A program made the position numbers and the translations under genes. DNA of 64,000 bases from Tetracentron sinense (taxonomy: Eukaryota; Streptophyta; Magnoliopsida; Trochodendrales; Trochodendraceae). The notes below the pieces were generated by a model. That model had not been told where the DNA came from. It saw only the letters and a list, made by a program, of their open reading frames with translations, and did no database searches. How positions within the stretch are numbered: position 1 is the first letter of the stretch; the number at the start of each line of letters is the position of its first letter. Location of the stretch: positions 19,296,826 to 19,360,825 of the forward strand of contig CM026559.1 of NCBI GenBank assembly GCA_015143295.1, given 5' to 3'. Below, one piece after another: positions 9,404-22,075 of this stretch.

Positions 9404-11147
9404 GGTGACCGGTGCTCCACAAAAACGCGCTTCGGTATTTCGGCCATAACTTTTGACTCCCTCATCGGATTTTGACGATTCAACTTGCGTTGGATTTTTT
9501 TTTTGAAGAGAAACAACTTTTATGCATTGTACAACTCCTAATTTTGAGTTATTTATTATCTAAATGGGCTCTAAAGTCAACTGGTCCGAAAATGGGTTTC
9601 GACAGCCCAGAGTTTCAACAGTCCCGACTTTGGAAATCGGACTTTTGACTTAACCCCGACTCAAAATCTAGGAAAATGGTAAACATGAACCCTGAAGAGG
9701 GTTCTATTCCCTTTTGAAAAGTTCAAGAATCACTCAATTCCGATTAGTTGTCACCAAAATATGGCTCCTACAAGTTGAGAAAATGTCAGAACATACCTTT
9801 TTGACACTTAGAATATTTTGAGTGTTTTCACACTCTTTTCCCTCGGGTCCAAAACTATACTCACACCTCATGACTAGTTACCCCATAGGTTTGTAAGTCA
9901 CCTAAGTGATCATTGAATTCACGCCAATAAGCATGAGAGGCCCCAGCCTCTTTATGCTTCGCACATTAGCACTATTCACCTCATTTTTCAATTACAACCC
10001 AACTTATAATAAAGGCCTTTGGCCCTTCCAATACTAGTCCCTCGGCACTATTCACTCACATGAAAAGTGCTTGCACATGAACAGTGCTAGTAGAAAATCC
10101 AAGACGCTACACTGGCTTACCGAATGTTATTTCATTGACCCTAAACAGGAATTACATCGGAATTGCAAGCGATGTAAGATATCCATGTTGCAATTGAATC
10201 CCAGTGTATGAACATTAACCATTACGGATCCCGGCACATGAACTTTTAAATTCGATTTATCCTTCCAAATACATTATCCCTAATGGGCCTTCGAGATGGA
10301 CATACTATCTAACCCATAGCCCATTGCAAATCATCCGGGTTTCCAAGACTTATGATTAAGCCATGAGAAACAATTTCTCATGAAAAACATTTTGAGAAAA
10401 TCCTTTTATAAGTATAATACTTTCTAATAAAATTATATTTCAAAACTTATTTTGTTTTCAAAATCACTTGCACAGGATTTGAACTTTATCAACTGTCTTA
10501 CCCGGAACTTGGATAATCTCTCAAATTAATGAGCATGGATTTCTTGTTTGAAATTCATCAAGAGTCAAACAGCTTTCCGACTATCCAACTGTCACTGTAA
10601 AATATTCCCTAAGTTAGAAAATACGTTGGTGGAATCAAAACAGTCAGATCACCACTCAGTCATAGATGAACTCATCAGATCTAAGGATCATCAAAACCGT
10701 TCAATGTGAATGAGAGACCAACTATCTAATAGTATGTTTATGCAAGAGGTCTCTCATTGAATGAAATCAGTCAGTGTATATTTAAGTACTCATATACTGA
10801 TGTGTAGTCTCCACTATAATAGTTCGAGATAGAACTACATCTCAACTATTGAGAACATCTTAGCATTCTGGTAGCCATATAAGTGAAGTGCCCAGCTTCA
10901 CCCATAGCTGTGACTATATAAGGTATAAGGAATCGGAAAGTTATATCTGCTTATGATAATCTAATTACATAACTTTCCTACAATATATCCTAAGGACCTT
11001 TATTGATATCTCATATTGTATAGATCATCTCATGATCATGGTCAATTACCCATAATGAATACACAATAGATTAAGAAGAAGCATTTATTAATCAAATTAA
11101 TAAGGGTCTAACAATCTAAATGACTTTTCTGGGCATCATGTCTAACA

Positions 11148-11162
11148 ATCTCCCACTTGCCC
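11148..11162 (-). promoter_or_regulatory. Cop1 polypurine tract
   Basis: The minus strand reads GGGCAAGTGGGAGAT directly before the 3' LTR start TGTTAGACA. It is the expected primer for plus-strand synthesis. Confidence 0.7.
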
Positions 11163-11261
11163 TAAAAGTCACTGTGCCATATATTTCAATCCCATACTTT
11201 CTAAGTGTGTTACAAATACTTTATCTCATAAAGCTTTGGTCATCGGGTCTGCAACATTAAG

Positions 11262-11948
11262 TTAAGACCTAATATTTGTAACAACTACATCTTGCCTATC
11301 AATGATCTCATGAATGAGATGATACTTCCACTCCACATGTTTCATCTTCTTGTGGTTCTTAGGTTCTTTGCTATGGGCTATTGCACTATTACTATCACAG
11401 AAGAGAGTGATAGGTTTGAGTGCTGAAGAAACATTTCCTAGCTCTTGCAAAAACCTTCTGAACTAGACCGCTTCTTTTGCGGCTTTTGAAGCTACATTAT
11501 ATTCTACTTCTATGGTGGAGTTAGCAATACTCTTCTGCTTTATACAGCACCAATTGACAGTAGCACCACCCAATGTGAACACATACCCAGATGTAGAAGC
11601 TCTATTTTTTGGGTCAGATTGGAAATTCGAATCAGTATAATCCAGTCTAGCTAAATCTTTTGATTGAAAGGTAAGCACATAATCCCTTGTCCTTTTTAGG
11701 TACTTCATAATGTACTTCACTGCAGTCCAATGATTAACACTTGGATTGCTTTGGAACCGACTAACAACTCCCACCGCATGACAGATATCCCGTCTAGTAC
11801 ATAACATAGCATACATGAGGCTCCCAACTGCCGAAGCATAAGGGCACCTCTTCATCTGGTCGATCTCATCAACTGATGTAGGGGCCATCTTTTTAGACAA
11901 AGTGACACCTTGTCTAAAAGGAATGAGTGTTGTCTTATAATCACTCAT
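11262..11948 (-). pseudogene. pol: Cop1 pol, RNase H domain (broken)
   Basis: C-terminal RNase H of a Ty1/copia polyprotein, in two frames (11463-11948 and 11262-11450). Visible family motifs are LMYAMLCTRRDICHAVGVVSRF, YTDSNFQSDPKN (usual YTDSDFQSD) and STSGYVFTLGG, then IALFCDSNSAIA-like and KHVEWKYHLI. The break near 11455-11462 and the Asp-to-Asn change indicate decay. The neighbouring RT is immediately upstream on the minus strand. Confidence 0.85.
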
Positions 11949-11951
11949 ACT

Positions 11952-12557
11952 TTACCTAGACAATATCTTGTCTATGTCGAAAGTTTGGCTTAATCCGAAT
12001 ATGCGGCATTTCCTATCTCTTAGAATCTTTATTCCTAGAATATAGGATGCCTCTCCCAAGTTTTTCATTGAGAAATACTGAGAAAGCCATATCTTGACTG
12101 ATGACAACATCCCTACATCATTCCCAATGCATAGGATGTCATTTACATAAAGAATTAGGTACACTACCGCTCTCCCACTGTCCTTCTTATATATACAAGA
12201 TTCTTCCAAATTCTCTTGGAATCCAAATTCTTTGATCGAAAGATCAAATCTTTGGTTCCAGCTTCTTGAGGCTTGTTTCAAACCATATATCGACTTGTTG
12301 AGCTTGCATACCATGTTCTCTTGGTTAGGAGCAATGAAGCCCTCTGGTTGCTTCATATTGATGTCTTCATCTAACATTCCACTAAGGAAAGCAGTTTTGA
12401 CATCCATTTGCCATATCTCATGGTCATGGTGTGCAGCTATAGCTAGCAATATCCTGATGGATTTGAGCATAGCTACTGGAGAAAAGGTATCCTCATAATC
12501 AACTCTTTGAATTTGAATATAACCTTTTGCAACAAGTCTAGCTTTATAGGTCTCCAC
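11952..12557 (-). pseudogene. pol: Cop1 pol, reverse transcriptase domain
   Basis: Copia reverse transcriptase, about 200 residues open. It has KARLVAKGY, YEDTFSPVAMLKSIR, IWQMDVKTAFLSG (motif A Asp), KQASRSWNQRFD and LYVNDILCIGND (YVDD box as YVND, so the first catalytic Asp is replaced by Asn). The enzyme copies element RNA into DNA inside the particle. The YVND change suggests an inactive polymerase. Confidence 0.9.
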
Positions 12558-13365
12558 GTTACCATCGGCCCCCTTCTTCCTTTTGTAAATTCATTTGTAT
12601 CCAACTGGCCTTATACCATTTGGTGGATCTACTAAAGTCCAGACATCGTTGTCATACATGGAATCTATTTCAGCATTCATGACTTTATTCCATTAAGATG
12701 CATCTACATCCAATGTAGCTTCCTGATAAGTATTAGGATCTATATCCTCATTATCAGGGGTAACTAGATAAACTTCATTATTGTAATATTGAAGTCTATC
12801 TGGTGGTCTAGAAACTCTTTCTGACCTTCTCAGTGGAATAGAATTAGGAGAAATTAAAGTGGAAGGATTAGGTTCAGGTTAGTTATTTGTTGTGTCGTCT
12901 TATATCTCATGAAATTCAACTTTCTTAAGGAGATCCATTTCTTCCTCCAAGAAAGTGGCATGAAGCCTAACAACTATTGTTTGGTCTGCCTTGGAGTAGA
13001 AAAAGAAACCCTTAGTTTCTTTTGGATATCCTACAAAATTTTATTTCTCTGTCCTAGATTCCAACTTAGTGGGTTCGAGTTTGCGAACATGCGCTGGACA
13101 ACCCTATACCCTTAGATGTTATAAACTAGGTTTTCGCCCAGTCCACAATTCATAAGGTGTAAACGGAATAGACTTAGATGGAACCTAGTTCAGAATATAA
13201 ATGGTAGTTTGTATAGCATATCCCCAAAGATATTAAGGTACATCGGCATGACTCATCATAGAGCGAACCATATCTAATAAGGTCTGGTTTCTTCTTTCAG
13301 AAACTCTATTTTGTTGAGGAGAGGCAGGACTTGTCCACTGCGAGATAATCCCGTTATCCCTTTAA
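12558..13365 (-). pseudogene. pol: Cop1 pol, integrase C-terminus to RT start, heavily broken
   Basis: This stretch should encode the end of the integrase core and the linker to RT. Short copia-like pieces are readable in all three minus frames, for example around 13180-13340 and 12600-12680, but stops and shifts prevent a long frame. It continues the flanking pol pieces without a gap. Confidence 0.7.
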
Positions 13366-14022
13366 CTAATCCATAAACTCGTTAGTGAGGTATTCACCAC
13401 CTTGATCTGATCGAAGTGTCTTTATGGATTTGTCAGTTTGATTCTTAACTTCTAAATCGAATTCTTTGAACTTTTCAAAGGTGTCAGATTTGTGTTGCAT
13501 CAAATAGACATATCCATATCTGGAATAGTCATCGGTAAATGTGACAAAATACCGGTATTGACCTCGTGCAACAATGTTAAATGGACCACATACATCACTA
13601 TGTATTAGTCTTAGCTTTTCTTCGGCTCTTCCTACGTTTTTAAGGTAAGGCTTCTTGGTCATCATCCCTTTGAGACAAGACTCGCAAGTAGGGAGTGGTT
13701 CTACCTTGAGGAAATCAAGGGAACCATCTTTTACTAACTTCTTGATCCTATCAAGATTAATCTGACCAAGTCTCTTATGCCAAAGATAAGTAGACTCAGA
13801 GTAATGTCTCTTCATTCCAGACATTCTAGATAATGAGATATTGTCACTTTGCAGAAATTCATTATTTACCAACGGAAATATTAGATAAAGACCATTAATG
13901 AGATTACCAGTTATCAAGACCATTCCATCTTTCTTAATTTCAACAATTGAATTAAAAACAATAGAGAATCCACAATGTAAGAGTCTAGATACTGAAATCA
14001 AATTACGATGTGCAGAAAGCAC
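13366..14022 (-). pseudogene. pol: Cop1 pol, integrase N-terminal and core
   Basis: Integrase of a copia element. It has the HKRLGQINLDRI...CESCLKG zinc-binding (HHCC type) segment, HSDVCGPF (first catalytic Asp) and FTDDYSRYGYVYLM, then SDQGGEYLTNEFMD (second Asp). The frame ends before the catalytic Glu, which would lie in the broken part below 13366. Confidence 0.9.
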
Positions 14023-14052
14023 ATAAAAGCAGTCTTCTAAAATTAATGTCTT

Positions 14053-14871
14053 TCAATTAGGTAAATAAAGAGTAAACAAGCCAATCGACTTAACTGCAAC
14101 ATTTACACCCGAGCCAACTTCAAGCTTCTGCTCCTGTTTGGTCAGCTTTCTGGTTTCCTTGAACCCCTGCAAAGAATTGCAAATGTGTACAGTGGATCCA
14201 GAATTCACGCACCATGAGTTAGGAGGACCTTCCAGAAAGTTAGACTCAATAGTAATATGTACTTCAAAGTATCTCATACCTTGAGTACTTCTGCTACCCT
14301 TCTTAAGAGTTGCGAGGTAAGTCCTGTAATTCCTCTTGCAATGGCCTATTTTACCACAGTGGAAACACTTTCCATTGCCCTTGTTTTCCTTGCCAGCTTT
14401 TCCTGAAGAACCTTTGGCAACTCTTGCCTTACCCTTATTGTCTTCAAACTTTCCTTTGCTTTTATTCCATTTTCTAAACTTTTTAGATTTCTTGGAGGAA
14501 TCAGGTTTATCGACGATTAACGTGTCACCTTTAGTTGACTTTTTGATCAAATCTTCTACAGCCACAAGTGAGTTCATAAGCTCACTTAGTGACATTTCAC
14601 TATTATTTAAGTTACAATTTAACACGAACGAATTGAAGGACAAAGGGAGTGATTGCAGAACAGTGTCAACTTGAGTGATGTCATCCATCTCTCTACCAAG
14701 AATTTCCAGTTCATTCAGTAAGCCTATCATCTTTATGATGTACTGCCTGACTGGAGTTCCCTCAACCATCTTGGTGTTAACAAGGGATTTCAACTTTACT
14801 TGTCGAGCTGACCTATTTTGCTCACCAAACATCTCATAAAGGTTTTGTAAAATGTCAGAAGTCTTATCCAT
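14053..14871 (-). pseudogene. gag: Cop1 gag C-terminus and protease (broken)
   Basis: A UBN2-type copia gag (LYEMFGEQNRSARQ, LLNELEILGREM) is followed by a Lys-rich linker and a zinc knuckle CFHCGKIGHCKRNY, in which the last Cys is replaced by Tyr. The protease follows as WCVNSGSTVHIC, where copia elements have WCVDSGAT; the catalytic Asp is Asn. Both defects are consistent with a dead copy. The frame continues from 14887-15135 across a stop. Confidence 0.9.
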
Positions 14872-14886
14872 GTGTTCATGTTGGCT

Positions 14887-15135
14887 TTACAAAATGTTAG
14901 ACATTGAAGCCAGTATGTAACACTTGGTCATCCGATTGGACCTCTCCCATTGCTCTAACTCAGCCTTTTGGGCTGGTGAAGCATCTGGAGGAATTTCGGG
15001 CTTAGGTGTCTTAAGACATAGGTCAAGGTTATCCACGACAAATACAATTCTAATCTTTCTTTTCCAGTCTACATAGTTAGTTCCTACTAACTTTTCATCA
15101 CGAAGAATTTCAGTCAATGGGTGTAGGCCTGTCAT
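14887..15135 (-). pseudogene. gag: Cop1 gag N-terminus
   Basis: Starts at ATG 15135. It contains EKLVGTNYVDWKRKIRIV and LEQWERSNRMTKCYILASM, the standard N-terminal part of plant copia gag. It ends at a TAA (about 14887-14889) where a CAA Gln is expected, after which the same protein continues at 14871 and below. Confidence 0.88.
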
Positions 15136-16832
15136 GATCTAATCAAATGACAAAATAGATAGTATTAGGGATCTATTGTATTCACTAATACCAATTAGAT
15201 TATGAGTCTATTTCTAATGGTATTGCCAATTTGGGAAGAATCAATTGGCATCGAAAACCTAGATACTGGCTTAATGTGATCCTGCCTTTGGGCATATCAA
15301 CACATCGCCTTGAATAAGCAGATAGAAACTATCTTCTCCAATTTCACTGATCTCATCTTGTGAATCTTGGAGCATTCGATCTTCTGTCCGATCTACAAGG
15401 GATGTTATACTCACACTTTGGTGTTATTGTATAATATCTCTTATTCATCTGCCCACCTACCATGAACCTAATAAACATCTAATGAAAGCTCACGCTTTGA
15501 CGTTATTGCTCCCACTATTTGCTTATTCAGTTTTCACTATGTTCACTCATAGGTGAGAGGGATTAGGCCCGACTTTGGCCTGTCAGCTTACTAACACTCC
15601 CCACTATAGGATCACATAGCATATGGTAGAAAGATCATAGCACTTAGGGACTTGTCCCCAGTCTTATATACACATGATATATCAAGGGCGATTATTTTAA
15701 CAGAATAATTAGACATATAAATAGATATCATCTCATGATAAAATAAACAACAGTTATCATCTCATGATAATAAAACTTTAGTACACGAGATTAATCGCTA
15801 TGGGTCAATAAATTAAAATGCATGGATGCAAGAGAATGAGATAATAATAAAGGCAGCTCACAAAACTCCTTCACGATCCCTTCTTTTATCTTCTTATCGA
15901 GATCACATCGTAGCATCCTCCTTAACAGCATCGCCACCAATGCATCAAACAGAATTTAAATCGCATCAGGGAAACCAGTATTCTATTTGCCCTTTTCAAG
16001 GAAACCGAATGAATTTGCCCTTTACAGATTGCCAAAACCTACTACATATTAACCTCTAATATGAATGCATGAATGAGAAACAATTTATCATAAATATGAC
16101 CCATAACTATAATCTCATATAATATAGATGCTACATGGTGATGGAGTACTTTTTCTTATTTTAAAAGGATTTAAAATTTAATAACAATTATCAAATCACT
16201 CAAAAAAATTTATATCTTATATAGATCTAACCCCGGAAAAAATAAAACAATTATATTTTCCATAAAACAATTTTCATAAAATTATTTTTAAAATATAAGA
16301 TAGAATTTTCTTAAAATCTCTACAAAATTTTATTTCTTTCCCGAATGCAAGATCCTTTCTCGAATGCAAGATCCTTTCATATAGATTGATTGGTTCTACT
16401 ATTATCCAAGATTGGTTCTACTATTATCCAGGATTAAAATAAAAAATAAGAGAATCGAAAATCCTAAATATGATCATATCATAAATTAGGGTTTAATAAT
16501 TTTTCAAATAAAATCTATTTATGGGAAAAATTATTTATTAATTATTTTAAACAATCAATAAATATATATTAAATGATCAAACCATTTAAAAGGAATTTCA
16601 AAATAAACTCTTTATTTCAAATTTAATTATATCACATATAATACTAGTTTTTTAAAATTTATTTAATTATCAAATCTCATTCAATAATATAATAAATATT
16701 TATTTATTCATCTCATGAACAAATAAATTAATAAAAACTACGAGCAATATTAAATAGATCTAAATTAATTCATCTCTTGAATTAAATCATCCATTTAATT
16801 ATCTTATCAAAATAAACAAAAAATACTCCTAA
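15136..16832 (-). other. Cop1 5' untranslated leader
   Basis: About 1.7 kb between primer site and gag, strongly AT-rich, with short direct repeats such as TCATCTCATGATAA (about 15729 and 15756) and GATTGGTTCTACTATTATCCA (about 16388 and 16410). No convincing ORF on either strand. Confidence 0.6.
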
Positions 16833-16850
16833 CCATGAGCTTTGATACCA
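16833..16850 (-). promoter_or_regulatory. Cop1 primer binding site
   Basis: The minus strand reads TGGTATCAAAGCTCATGG, 2 nt inside the LTR end at 16853. It is the initiator Met tRNA complement with one mismatch in the core (AAAGC for AGAGC). Confidence 0.88.
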
Positions 16851-17154
16851 CTTGTAGGGGGATCCGGATAAAAATTTATGGGGAAACTGGATCCCCTAGA
16901 TCTTAACACCATAGAAAGCATCAAAATTATTTAAGAGTTTTAGTTATATTACCTCGGTGAATGCTTTTCAACAGTGAAGCTTAATCTACTCGAACCGTCA
17001 GAACTCTTTGTAGAGATTTCTCCGAAAAAATACTAGAAGCTCGATCCTTATTTTTCGCTATCCCCACGAATCTTTAGAATCTTCTTTGGAATTATAAAAG
17101 CAAGAGGAAGAAGATGGAGTAATGGTGTAGACCTTCTATCACCAAAAGTACTAG

Positions 17155-20100
17155 TGTCACGACCCGACTTAAACATAACATTTTACTAATGAAATGTAAG
17201 AGTAATCCGTTCGTGAGATCATTTTTCTCTTATAATACGGAAGCGTAAATTACCAAGGAAATTTAAAACTTTTTAAACCCTTATCCATCCATATGCAATA
17301 GTCATCATAACCATGTCCATAATTAAAGCTAAGGTTTTTATAACCAACTTAATTACTTCAAAATGAACATATAACAAAATATAACAGCATAGTCAAAAGC
17401 GACTACGTCTTTTCTCGAACGTCACTTTCAAGTTGTTCTTTCACTGATCATCTGGTGACATAAAAAGTCAGTGAGCTATGCAGCCCAATAAGAATATTCC
17501 ATAATATTATGCTGAACAATAAGTTAGAATAAGCATAATAAACTTTTAGATAGCAACTTTATCACAAGAATATAATATTAAACCGTTTAATATTACTTTT
17601 GACATTTCTTTAAACGTCTTTTACTTTGGATCCGGTTTATCTTAACTCTGTCTCTCAAGTTGATCACTGAAAGGTACCTCTTTAGACTTACCCCGTCTTG
17701 GAGTTATCATTAACCCCTCACGAGTTTTTGTCTTAGGCTCACCCCGTCTTGGAGTTTTCATTAACCCCTCATGAGTTTTTACCTTAGGCTCACCCTATCT
17801 TGAAGTTTTCATTAACCTCTCATGAGTTTTTGCCAAATGGTATCCCTTTGCCTTGCCACTATCTTGAGACTGTTTTAAGATAAACAATTTTTATCTTTCC
17901 TTTATCTTTTCTTTTATCTTCCAGACTTATCTTAATTCCGCCTCTCAAGATGATCACTGCAAGTTACCTCTTTAGACTCACCCCGTCTTGGAGTTATCAC
18001 TAACCCCTCATGAGTTTTTGTCTTAGGCTCACCCTGTCTTGGAATTTTCATTAACCCCTCATGATTTTTGGCCTTTGGCTCACCCCGTCTTGAAATTTTC
18101 ATCAACCCCTCATGATTTTTTGCCTTTGGCTCACCCCGTCTTGGAATTTTCATTAATCCCTCATGAGTTTTTGCCAACTGATATCCATTTGCCTTGCCAC
18201 TATCTTGAGGCCTTTTTAAGATAAGCGTATTTATCTTTTCCTTATCTTCTCTTTAAGACATTATAAGATAATACATTCATATAAATCACAACATTATGAT
18301 TATACACTTTTCATTCTAATTATCTTTATTATAGCTATCTCATAACTATAATTTTATAATTTAGAATAATTCTTTTTCGTATTTCAAATACATCGTTTCT
18401 CTTATCATAAATTAAAATGTAACATACGTAGAAAATATAGCAATAAAGTATCATTACATTATATTTTTAGCACCTTACCATAACATTGCATTTATTATTT
18501 TCAGCATAGTATTCTTTTACTATTTTTCAGCATTCCCACATAGCATCAACATAGTATTATTTTACTATTTTCCAATGTATCAACATAATATCATCAAATA
18601 ATAATTTATTATTCAGAATATAATAGAATATTCATTTCTTCTCTTAGTATTTATTTCGAAAATACTAACCTCTATTCTAAATCGTTATTTAGAATATTAA
18701 TTCAGAATTTTACTTACTAACCTTCATTCTAAAATATTATTCAAAATAATATTATCGAATATCACTTACTTTTTCTTTGAATTTAGCGAAGGGTTGTTGA
18801 CACCTTTTCTTCTTTCTTTCTTCCCTTCTTTCTCCTTTCTTTCTTTCTTTCCTCCTTTCTCTCTACAATTTGGCCCCAAGTGAATACCAAAGTGGGCGTG
18901 GGGTCTTCTAGTTTCTCAAAAAATTGTCACAAGTGAAGTGAACACAAAGTGGGTGTGGGGTTCCTTTATATAGGCAAGGGTCATGGCCTATCATAAATGT
19001 TGGTTCGCTCCCCTAAATAACCTATGGTTCATGTATCCTACAAATTCCATGTATCACTTTAATTTGGGTGCATCCCCTAGATTAGGTTCATCTACAATAT
19101 ATGAATCTCTTAACACATGTATTAACCTAACCATAGTTTCCCCTTTTTAACTCATGGTTAATCATTTATCATAAACCTTAATACATATATATTATTACTC
19201 TAAATCCTTATATAATTCTATGTATTATATAATATCATGGTTCACTTAACCAAAGTTAGTTACTTAACTCATGGTCAAACATAGGTGGGCATGTAGCATC
19301 TCCCCATTCTAAGAATCTTTCTTGCCTTATATTAACTCTAGTAAGTAGATTCATCCTTTGCATTAATATACATGAATCATCATATATAAGGTTCATGTTT
19401 TTTTACCGTTAATTAGAATCATTGTTAACTCCTAAGGTTAATCCTCCAACCATGGTTAAATGAATCAAGATTCATGCTCTTTAATGACTAAACTTGTGGT
19501 TCATCCCCCTAAGATTATCCTCCCTTAGCTTGAGTTCACATCCCTAGGGTTAGTAAAGTGGGCGTGTAGCATTGCTCATGATAGAGATTTGATGCTTTCC
19601 TAGTTCATCTCATGCATCTCCCTAGTACTTTGGTTCATGAACATAATAAATGAATATGCCATGAGGCATTTGATTCTCATGATTGAATCGTGTACGTCCA
19701 TCACATGCCATCATTTTCTTTTCAATCCTTTGATTAACTACTCTTAATTAGATCACCCTAACCTTGGTTAATCTTGGATGCCCTTACTAGGGAATTGACA
19801 AGTGTCACTCTGCCATGTGTCATCATCCTATTTATTTAGGTGTTAAATACTTATTTTAATACTTAGATTCAAGTATTAAGCTTCATATATATAATACCTT
19901 ATTATACAATTAAGCAATATAAGGCCATTTATTTATTTAATCATCCCCTTAGGTTGTTGCCATGTGGCAAGCCACATGTCATAATCTTAGCTAATGACTC
20001 ATTTTTAATATATACATGCATTAATATAAGGTTTAATACATAGTATATATCCATATACTTTAAGCAATTATTAAATAATATACTTAAGTAATAATATGAA

Positions 20101-20168
20101 TTCCTTAATATTAAATCAAATATTTAATATTTAATATTTTTATTTCTCAAAATATTTGGGTCGTTACA
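17155..20168 (-). mobile_element. Solo LTR sC (3014 bp) with perfect ACTAG duplication
   Basis: TGTCACGACCC at 17155 to GGGTCGTTACA at 20168, flanked by ACTAG at 17150-17154 and 20169-20173. The beginning resembles the gypsy LTRs in minus orientation (TGTCACGACC..., then ATACGGAAGCG). It has tandem repeats at 17690-17830 and 17955-18190, but I saw no CGATCG palindrome array. At 17461-17459 the minus strand has CTTTTTATGTCACCAG, like the micro-ORF start region, but the frame ends after six codons. The rest is AT-rich. Confidence 0.9.
17685..18190. repeat. Tandem repeats in sC (about 57-60 bp units, two blocks)
   Basis: Units of the type GGAGTTTTCATTAACCCCTCATGAGTTTTTGCC..AGGCTCACCCCGTCTT. There are about three in 17690-17830 and four in 17955-18190, separated by a TATCTTTTCC-rich spacer that is itself repeated (about 17890 and 18225). 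Confidence 0.85.
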
Positions 20169-22075
20169 ACTAGAGTTCAAAACCCTAGATTTCCAAAACC
20201 CAACTTGCACCACCTATATAGCTCACGAAAAACCCTAGGGGTCTCCCTAGGGTCTCACGGTTTTGAGAGAGAGAGGAGAGAAGAGAAAAAATTCTGGAAA
20301 AAAGTGCTTTAAGGTCTAGGGTGTTGGGGGTATTTATAGACTAGTATCCTATCCTAATCCTATTTAAACTTGATCTTATCTAGTAGGATTTATTAATTAA
20401 CAATAACTCTTATTAATAATTAAATAAAATCCTACTTAATCTATAACTACTTTAGTTATAGTAATCCTACTAATTAAAGAGTCTCTATTATAAGAGGATT
20501 CCTTAATTAAAAGGGATAAGTCAACATCCTAATTCAAAGTAGGAAACCTAGTTAAATTAGGAGACCAACACCAAGGGGGGGCGTGAGCTTCTATGGGGCG
20601 TGGACTTTGGGAAGTTAAAACTCCCTTTTGTAATCAAATTACAATTCCATCTTAATCCTTAATGCAATCCAACCATTGGATTTAAATTTCATAATTAAAG
20701 GAATTATATTTCAACAAGTATTCAATTAAACAAATCCTAATCTAATTAGGATTTCTCAAGTGGGCACCCCACCCTATGGTTTAAATCCATGGGCTTTGGC
20801 CCATATTAAAGGTCCATTTTAATGGGTTTATGAACATGGGTCAAACCCATTTCTCCTTTAATTATGTTAATTAAATAATTGCTAAAATAATCCATATGTT
20901 TAAATTAACAATTAATTTAAACAATAGATTAACTTTTAATCTATTTAATTAAATGATTAACTTGTAATCACTTAAAATAATTGATTAAATTTTAATCAAT
21001 TATTTAGCTTGTATTTCTTATGTGAGCACCTCCACAGATTGCTCTGGGACATTCTTACCTTGGCTTACCCAATGTTATCCCATTGACCCTAAACAGGAAT
21101 TACATCGGAATGGCAAGTGACGTGAGATATCCATGTTGCAATTGAATCCCAGTGTATGAACATTAACCATTACGGATCCTGCCACATGAACTTTTAAATT
21201 TGATTTATCCTTTCAAATACATTATCCCTAATGAGCCTTTGAGATGGACATACTATCTAACCTATAGCCCATTGCAAATCATCCGGGTTTCCAAGACTTA
21301 TGATTAAGCCATGAGAAACAATTTATCACAAAAAACATTTTGAGAAAATCATTTTATAAGTATAATACTTTTTAATAAAAGTATATTTCAAAACTTATTT
21401 TGTTTTCAAAATCACCTACGCAGGATTTGAACTTAATTAACTATCTTACCCAAAACTTAGATAATTTCTCAAATTAATGAGCATGAATTTCTTGTTTGAA
21501 AGTCATTATGACTCAAACAACTTTTTGACTATCCAACTATCACTGTATTGTATTCCCTAAGTTATAAAATACGTTGGTGGAATCAAAACAGTCAAATCAC
21601 CACTCAGATTTAAGGATCATTGAAACCGTTCAATGTGAATGAGAGACCAACTATTTAATAGTATATTTATGCAAGAGGTCTCTTATTGATTACAATCAGT
21701 CAGTGTACATTTAAGCACCCATATGCTAATGTGTAGTCTCCACTACAATAATTCGAGATAGAACTACATCTCAACTATTGAGAACATCTTAGCAATCTAG
21801 CAGCCATATAAGTGAATTGCCCAGCTTCACCCATAGCTGTGACTATATAAGGTATAAGGAACTGGAAAGTTATATCCACCTGTGATAATCTAATCACATA
21901 ACTTCCTACAATATATCCTAAGGACTTTTATCGATATCTCATATCGTATAGATCATCTCATGATCATGGTCAATTACCCATAATGAATACACAATAGATT
22001 AAGAAGAAGCATTTATTAATCAAATTAATAAGGTTCTAACAATCTAAATGACTTTTCTGGGCATCATGTCTAACA

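Larger units (their letters stand above)
5013..10111 (-). mobile_element. Solo LTR sA (gypsy, minus), carrying nested sB
   Basis: On the plus strand it starts TGTCACGCCCC at 5013 and ends AAGACGCTACA at 10111, flanked by CTGAC (5008-5012) and CTGGC (10112-10116), a 5-bp duplication with one change. Without sB and its duplication it is about 2938 bp. No internal gypsy region is present, so it is a solo LTR left by LTR-LTR recombination. It holds a minisatellite (7860-8135), a decayed micro-ORF region (about 7440-7560), a stem-loop (7565-7590), a palindrome array (9331-9403) and long AT-rich tracts. Confidence 0.88.
4187..11147 (-). mobile_element. 3' LTR of copia element Cop1, interrupted twice
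   Basis: LTR pieces 4187-5012 and 10112-11147 read continuously and match the Cop1 5' LTR on the right (20230-22075). The break is filled by solo LTR sA. The left about 360 bp are missing because Gy1 is inserted at 4187. The right end on the plus strand is GGGCATCATGTCTAACA (complement TGTTAGACATGATGCCC, the LTR start), next to a polypurine tract. A TATA-like TATTTATAG complement is at about 4281-4289. The rest is AT-rich. Confidence 0.88.
16853..22075 (-). mobile_element. 5' LTR of copia Cop1, split by solo LTR sC
   Basis: Plus-strand TGTAGGGGGATCC at 16853 to CATCATGTCTAACA at 22075. Removing 17155-20168 plus one ACTAG leaves about 2.2 kb, matching the left LTR (4187-5012, 10112-11147). 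A TATA-like CTATAAATAC complement is near 20327-20337. Bases after the end are AGAAC (22076-22080), which belong to another copy of the same LTR family. Confidence 0.9.

Noticed and set aside
17932..18177. 81-codon minus frame with repeated KNHEGLMKI units
   Set aside because: It is a translation of the sC tandem repeat. The homologous block at 17690-17830 is not open in the same way and no family is recognisable.
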